From: Winogradskyella marincola
GTDB taxonomy: Bacteria; Bacteroidota; Bacteroidia; Flavobacteriales; Flavobacteriaceae
Assembly (NCBI RefSeq): GCF_029624125.1
Contig: NZ_JARSBN010000005.1
Coordinates: 228,651 to 292,650 of the forward strand
Direction of reading: 5' to 3'
Length of the DNA: 64,000 bases
Shown: positions 62,022 through 64,000 of the stretch, one piece after another
How positions within the stretch are numbered: position 1 is the stretch's first letter
Layout of the letters: each line of letters begins with the position of its first letter
Notes under the pieces: generated by a model
What the model saw: the letters and a program-made list of their open reading frames with translations, nothing else
The model's database searches: none
What the model was told of the DNA's origin: nothing
Made by a program: the position numbers and the translations under genes

Positions 62022-63545
62022 ATGAAAAAATTACTTATGCTTTGCATAGGCTTAGCTAGCTCATCTTATATTTTATCACAAGATGTATCAGATGCTGTTA
62101 GATATTCTATGGACGAAATTCAAGGAACAGCTCGTTTTCGATCTATGAGTGGTGCTTTTGGCGCACTTGGTGGCGACATGTCTGCCGTAAATATAAATCC
62201 GGCTGGATCTGCAATATTTAACAACAGCCATGCTTCTGCTTCTATTGGTGTTTTTAGTAAAAAAGATGACATCAATTACTTCAATGGACTTACAACATCG
62301 TCTAATTCTAATTTCGATTTAAATCAACTTGGTGCAACATTTGTTTTTGTAAATAGAGACGAAAGTTCGTCTTGGAAAAAATTCACGCTAGGTGTTGCTT
62401 ATGACAGATCTGCTGACTTTGATGATAATTGGGCTGCTAAAGGCATAAACCCAGATAACTCCATTGGAAGTTACTTTTTAGGATATGCTAATGGAGTCAA
62501 CGGACAAGGCTTAAGGTTAGATGAAATTTCAGCATTTGAAGGTGAAAGTTACTCCCAAGCATATTCTGAAATTGGTTCTTTCTACGGATATGATAATCAG
62601 CAAGCTTTTTTAGGCTATGAAGGCTATATTATTGATCCGGTTGAAAATACAGATGAAAACACAGCTTATACCTCTAACATTAATGGGACTGATTTTGACC
62701 AAGAATATTATTATGCTAGTAGAGGCTACAATGGCAAACTAGCTTTCAACTTTGCCACGAGCTATGAAGACAAAATATTTTTAGGTATAAACTTGAATAC
62801 ACATTTCATTAACTATGAAAGAAGCACATTTTTAAGTGAAATTAACTCTAACGAAAACTCAACAATAACTAGTGTTGATTTTGAGAATAATCTTTTAACA
62901 ACCGGAAGCGGTTTTTCTTTTCAGTTGGGCGGTATCGCAAAAGTTACAGAAGCATTAAGGGTTGGCTTATCGTACAACTCACCTACTTGGTATAGAATAT
63001 CTGAAGAAACATCTCAGTATTTAGCGACAGACAGTCCTGAAGGCAGCGCTATTATTAATCCTAATGTCATAAATATTTTTCCTGAATATAAATTACAAAC
63101 ACCTTCTAAAGTTACAGGAAGCCTAGCTTATGTTTTCGGAAAGCAAGGTTTACTAAGTTTTGATTACTCTATTAAAGATTATAGTGAAGCTAAATTAAGA
63201 CCAACTTCTGATATTGATTTTTCAGCAACAAACAGCAGTATTAGCAATGTGTTAGACACAGCAAATTCATACAGAATTGGCGGAGAATACAGATACAAAC
63301 AATTAAGTTTTAGAGGTGGCTATCGTTTTGAAGAAAGCCCTTACAAGAATGATTCATTCTATGGAGATTTAACTGGCTATTCGCTTGGTCTTGGTTATAA
63401 CTTTGGAAATTTTAATATAGATATGGCTTTTAGCCAAGCTGAAAGAGACACAAATTATCAACTATATAATGTTGGTCTTACGGATTCGGCAGAATTTCAA
63501 TCAAAATTCACAGATGTTATTTTAACTCTAGGGTTCAAAATTTAG
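62022..63545 (+). CDS. OmpP1/FadL/TodX family outer-membrane transporter
   Basis: A 507-residue beta-barrel with signal peptide (cleavage after YILSQ). The N-terminal part has the FadL plug signature: GTARFRSMSGAFGALGGDMSAVNINPAGSAIF. Later strands alternate aromatic residues (SYEDKIFLGINLNTHFINYE, GGYRFEESPYKNDSFYG), with a terminal VILTLGFKI strand. Members carry hydrophobic compounds such as fatty acids or aromatics. Likely co-transcribed with the lipoprotein upstream. Confidence 0.9.
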   Translation: MKKLLMLCIGLASSSYILSQDVSDAVRYSMDEIQGTARFRSMSGAFGALGGDMSAVNINPAGSAIFNNSHASASIGVFSKKDDINYFNGLTTSSNSNFDLNQLGATFVFVNRDESSSWKKFTLGVAYDRSADFDDNWAAKGINPDNSIGSYFLGYANGVNGQGLRLDEISAFEGESYSQAYSEIGSFYGYDNQQAFLGYEGYIIDPVENTDENTAYTSNINGTDFDQEYYYASRGYNGKLAFNFATSYEDKIFLGINLNTHFINYERSTFLSEINSNENSTITSVDFENNLLTTGSGFSFQLGGIAKVTEALRVGLSYNSPTWYRISEETSQYLATDSPEGSAIINPNVINIFPEYKLQTPSKVTGSLAYVFGKQGLLSFDYSIKDYSEAKLRPTSDIDFSATNSSISNVLDTANSYRIGGEYRYKQLSFRGGYRFEESPYKNDSFYGDLTGYSLGLGYNFGNFNIDMAFSQAERDTNYQLYNVGLTDSAEFQSKFTDVILTLGFKI

Positions 63546-63585
63546 TTACACTTCATAAAAGACTAACATTCTTTTAGAATAAGAT

Positions 63586-63624
63586 AAACACTCAATAGCT
63601 ATTAGCTATTGAGTGTTTTTTTTA
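63586..63624 (+). terminator. intrinsic terminator of the FadL-family gene
   Basis: AAACACTCAATAGCT pairs with AGCTATTGAGTGTTT around ATT, then eight T. Confidence 0.85.
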
Positions 63625-63625
63625 T

Positions 63626-63856
63626 AACGATATTCTTATTCAATCTATTTGACTGAACACAAAACAAAGTGTATTCAGTTTTAATCTATTTGACAACACC
63701 TGCTAGATTTTAATCTGAATGCAATCCATATAAGCCTCTAAATCATATCTAAAATAAATCCATACAATCACACAAAAAACAAAACCATAATAAGACATTA
63801 ACAACAACAATAACTAAACATCCATAAAAAGATTATTACCAACAAAAACTAGCGCA
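63626..63856. other. intergenic region without a gene
   Basis: AT-rich. AATCTATTTGAC occurs twice (about 63637 and 63682), and ACTGAACAC faces GTGTATTCAGT as an imperfect hairpin near 63651-63682. No ORF or known RNA is recognised. Confidence 0.5.
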
Positions 63857-63857
63857 T

Positions 63858-63893
63858 AAAAAAAAGCCTGAACTTAATATTCAGGCTTTTCTC
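63858..63893 (-). terminator. intrinsic terminator of the partial leftward gene
   Basis: AAAAGCCTGAA pairs with TTCAGGCTTTT; read leftward it is followed by a T-run of eight. Confidence 0.75.
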
Positions 63894-63910
63894 TATAATT
63901 ATCTAACTAC

Positions 63911-64000
63911 TTATCGTCGCAGTGTAAAATGGGCTTTGAACTCTTTAATTTGGTTGGTAAGGGGTTCTTCGTATTCTACTGTAAACCAGTAGTCGCTAGA
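63911..64000 (-). CDS. C-terminal end of an unidentified protein
   Basis: An open frame enters from the right edge and stops at 63911-63913. It encodes 29 residues (SSDYWFTVEYEEPLTNQIKE, then FKAHFTLRR). A terminator lies 20 bases downstream, as expected of a real gene end. Too short to identify. Confidence 0.6.
   Translation of the reverse strand, partial: SSDYWFTVEYEEPLTNQIKEFKAHFTLRR

Noticed and set aside
63626..63856. Small RNA or ORF in the repeat-bearing gap
   Set aside because: AATCTATTTGAC repeats and an imperfect hairpin are present, but there is no promoter-terminator pair or coding frame that I can support.

Overview
The window looks like a chromosomal segment of a marine-type member of the Flavobacteriaceae (Bacteroidota), close to genera such as Winogradskyella, Olleya or Lacinutrix; the genus is a guess. 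The DNA is AT-rich. Many exported proteins start as lipoproteins with a Cys soon after a short hydrophobic segment. One nuclease ends in a type IX secretion (T9SS) sorting domain. Several start regions carry the Bacteroidota -7 box TAnnTTTG, and Shine-Dalgarno sequences are mostly absent. Family-level markers include glutamine synthetase III, DUF3078, DUF4293, DUF1599, a BT_3928-type DoxX protein, and a Rho factor with a long Asn/Lys-rich insert. I see no prophage, integrase, transposase, CRISPR array or rRNA operon.

Layout. 1-5.8 kb: end of a branched-chain aminotransferase gene, a MazG-like pyrophosphohydrolase, a family M49 dipeptidyl peptidase, an SRPBCC/GyrI-like protein with the fluoride channel crcB, and a DUF1684 protein. 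5.8-9.7 kb: an MFS exporter behind a possible attenuator, a YpdA-like reductase, and two paralogous helical proteins flanking an Lrp/AsnC regulator. 9.7-10.9 kb: a small SigZ-type ECF sigma locus with a 34-residue metallothionein-like protein and a DUF3703 protein; two promoters there have the same ECF-like architecture. 10.9-16.2 kb: a royal-jelly-family lipoprotein, a VOC protein and the fused B12 mutase IcmF, whose linker contains an in-frame dispersed repeat. 16.4-20 kb: a histidine kinase/receiver pair, DUF4197 and small proteins. 20-28.3 kb: a BtuF-like protein, pyrF, an inserted signal peptidase, prfA, a small ABC system with a frameshifted ATPase, DUF3078, purM and a beta-barrel protein. 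28.5-32.9 kb: glutamine synthetases III and II, transcribed divergently, and a Ca/Na antiporter. 33-36.5 kb: a TlpA/BlaI/BlaR1-like operon behind a 40-bp perfect palindrome. 36.6-41.1 kb: a T9SS-exported endonuclease, a duplicated-domain lipoprotein, a flavin-binding protein and tRNA-Arg. 41.2-44.7 kb: a Crp/Fnr regulator and a sulfur transport/persulfide oxidation operon. 44.7-50 kb: a leftward housekeeping run (DUF1599, DoxX-like, ABC permease, tpiA, prmA, clpS) interrupted by a cassette with terminal inverted repeats. 50-63.5 kb: folP, cdaA, an MsbA-like exporter, truA, a phosphoesterase, rho, tRNA-Glu, rpsT, proS, a Trp/Gly/Asn plus Ser/Arg-rich lipoprotein and a FadL-family porin.

How the parts work together. 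Most genes are housekeeping: pyrimidine and purine synthesis, folate, translation, nitrogen assimilation and second-messenger synthesis. The accessory interest lies in small regulated modules: SigZ with its Cys-rich protein, the sulfur operon with a promoter motif shared by two of its upstream regions, the BlaI-type operator, and the leader before the MFS gene. Palindromic dispersed repeats are scattered between genes, and one sits inside icmF. The strongest candidates for something undescribed are the SigZ regulon (10.2-10.9 kb) and the inverted-repeat cassette carrying a nonsense-interrupted four-helix gene (48.97-49.42 kb).
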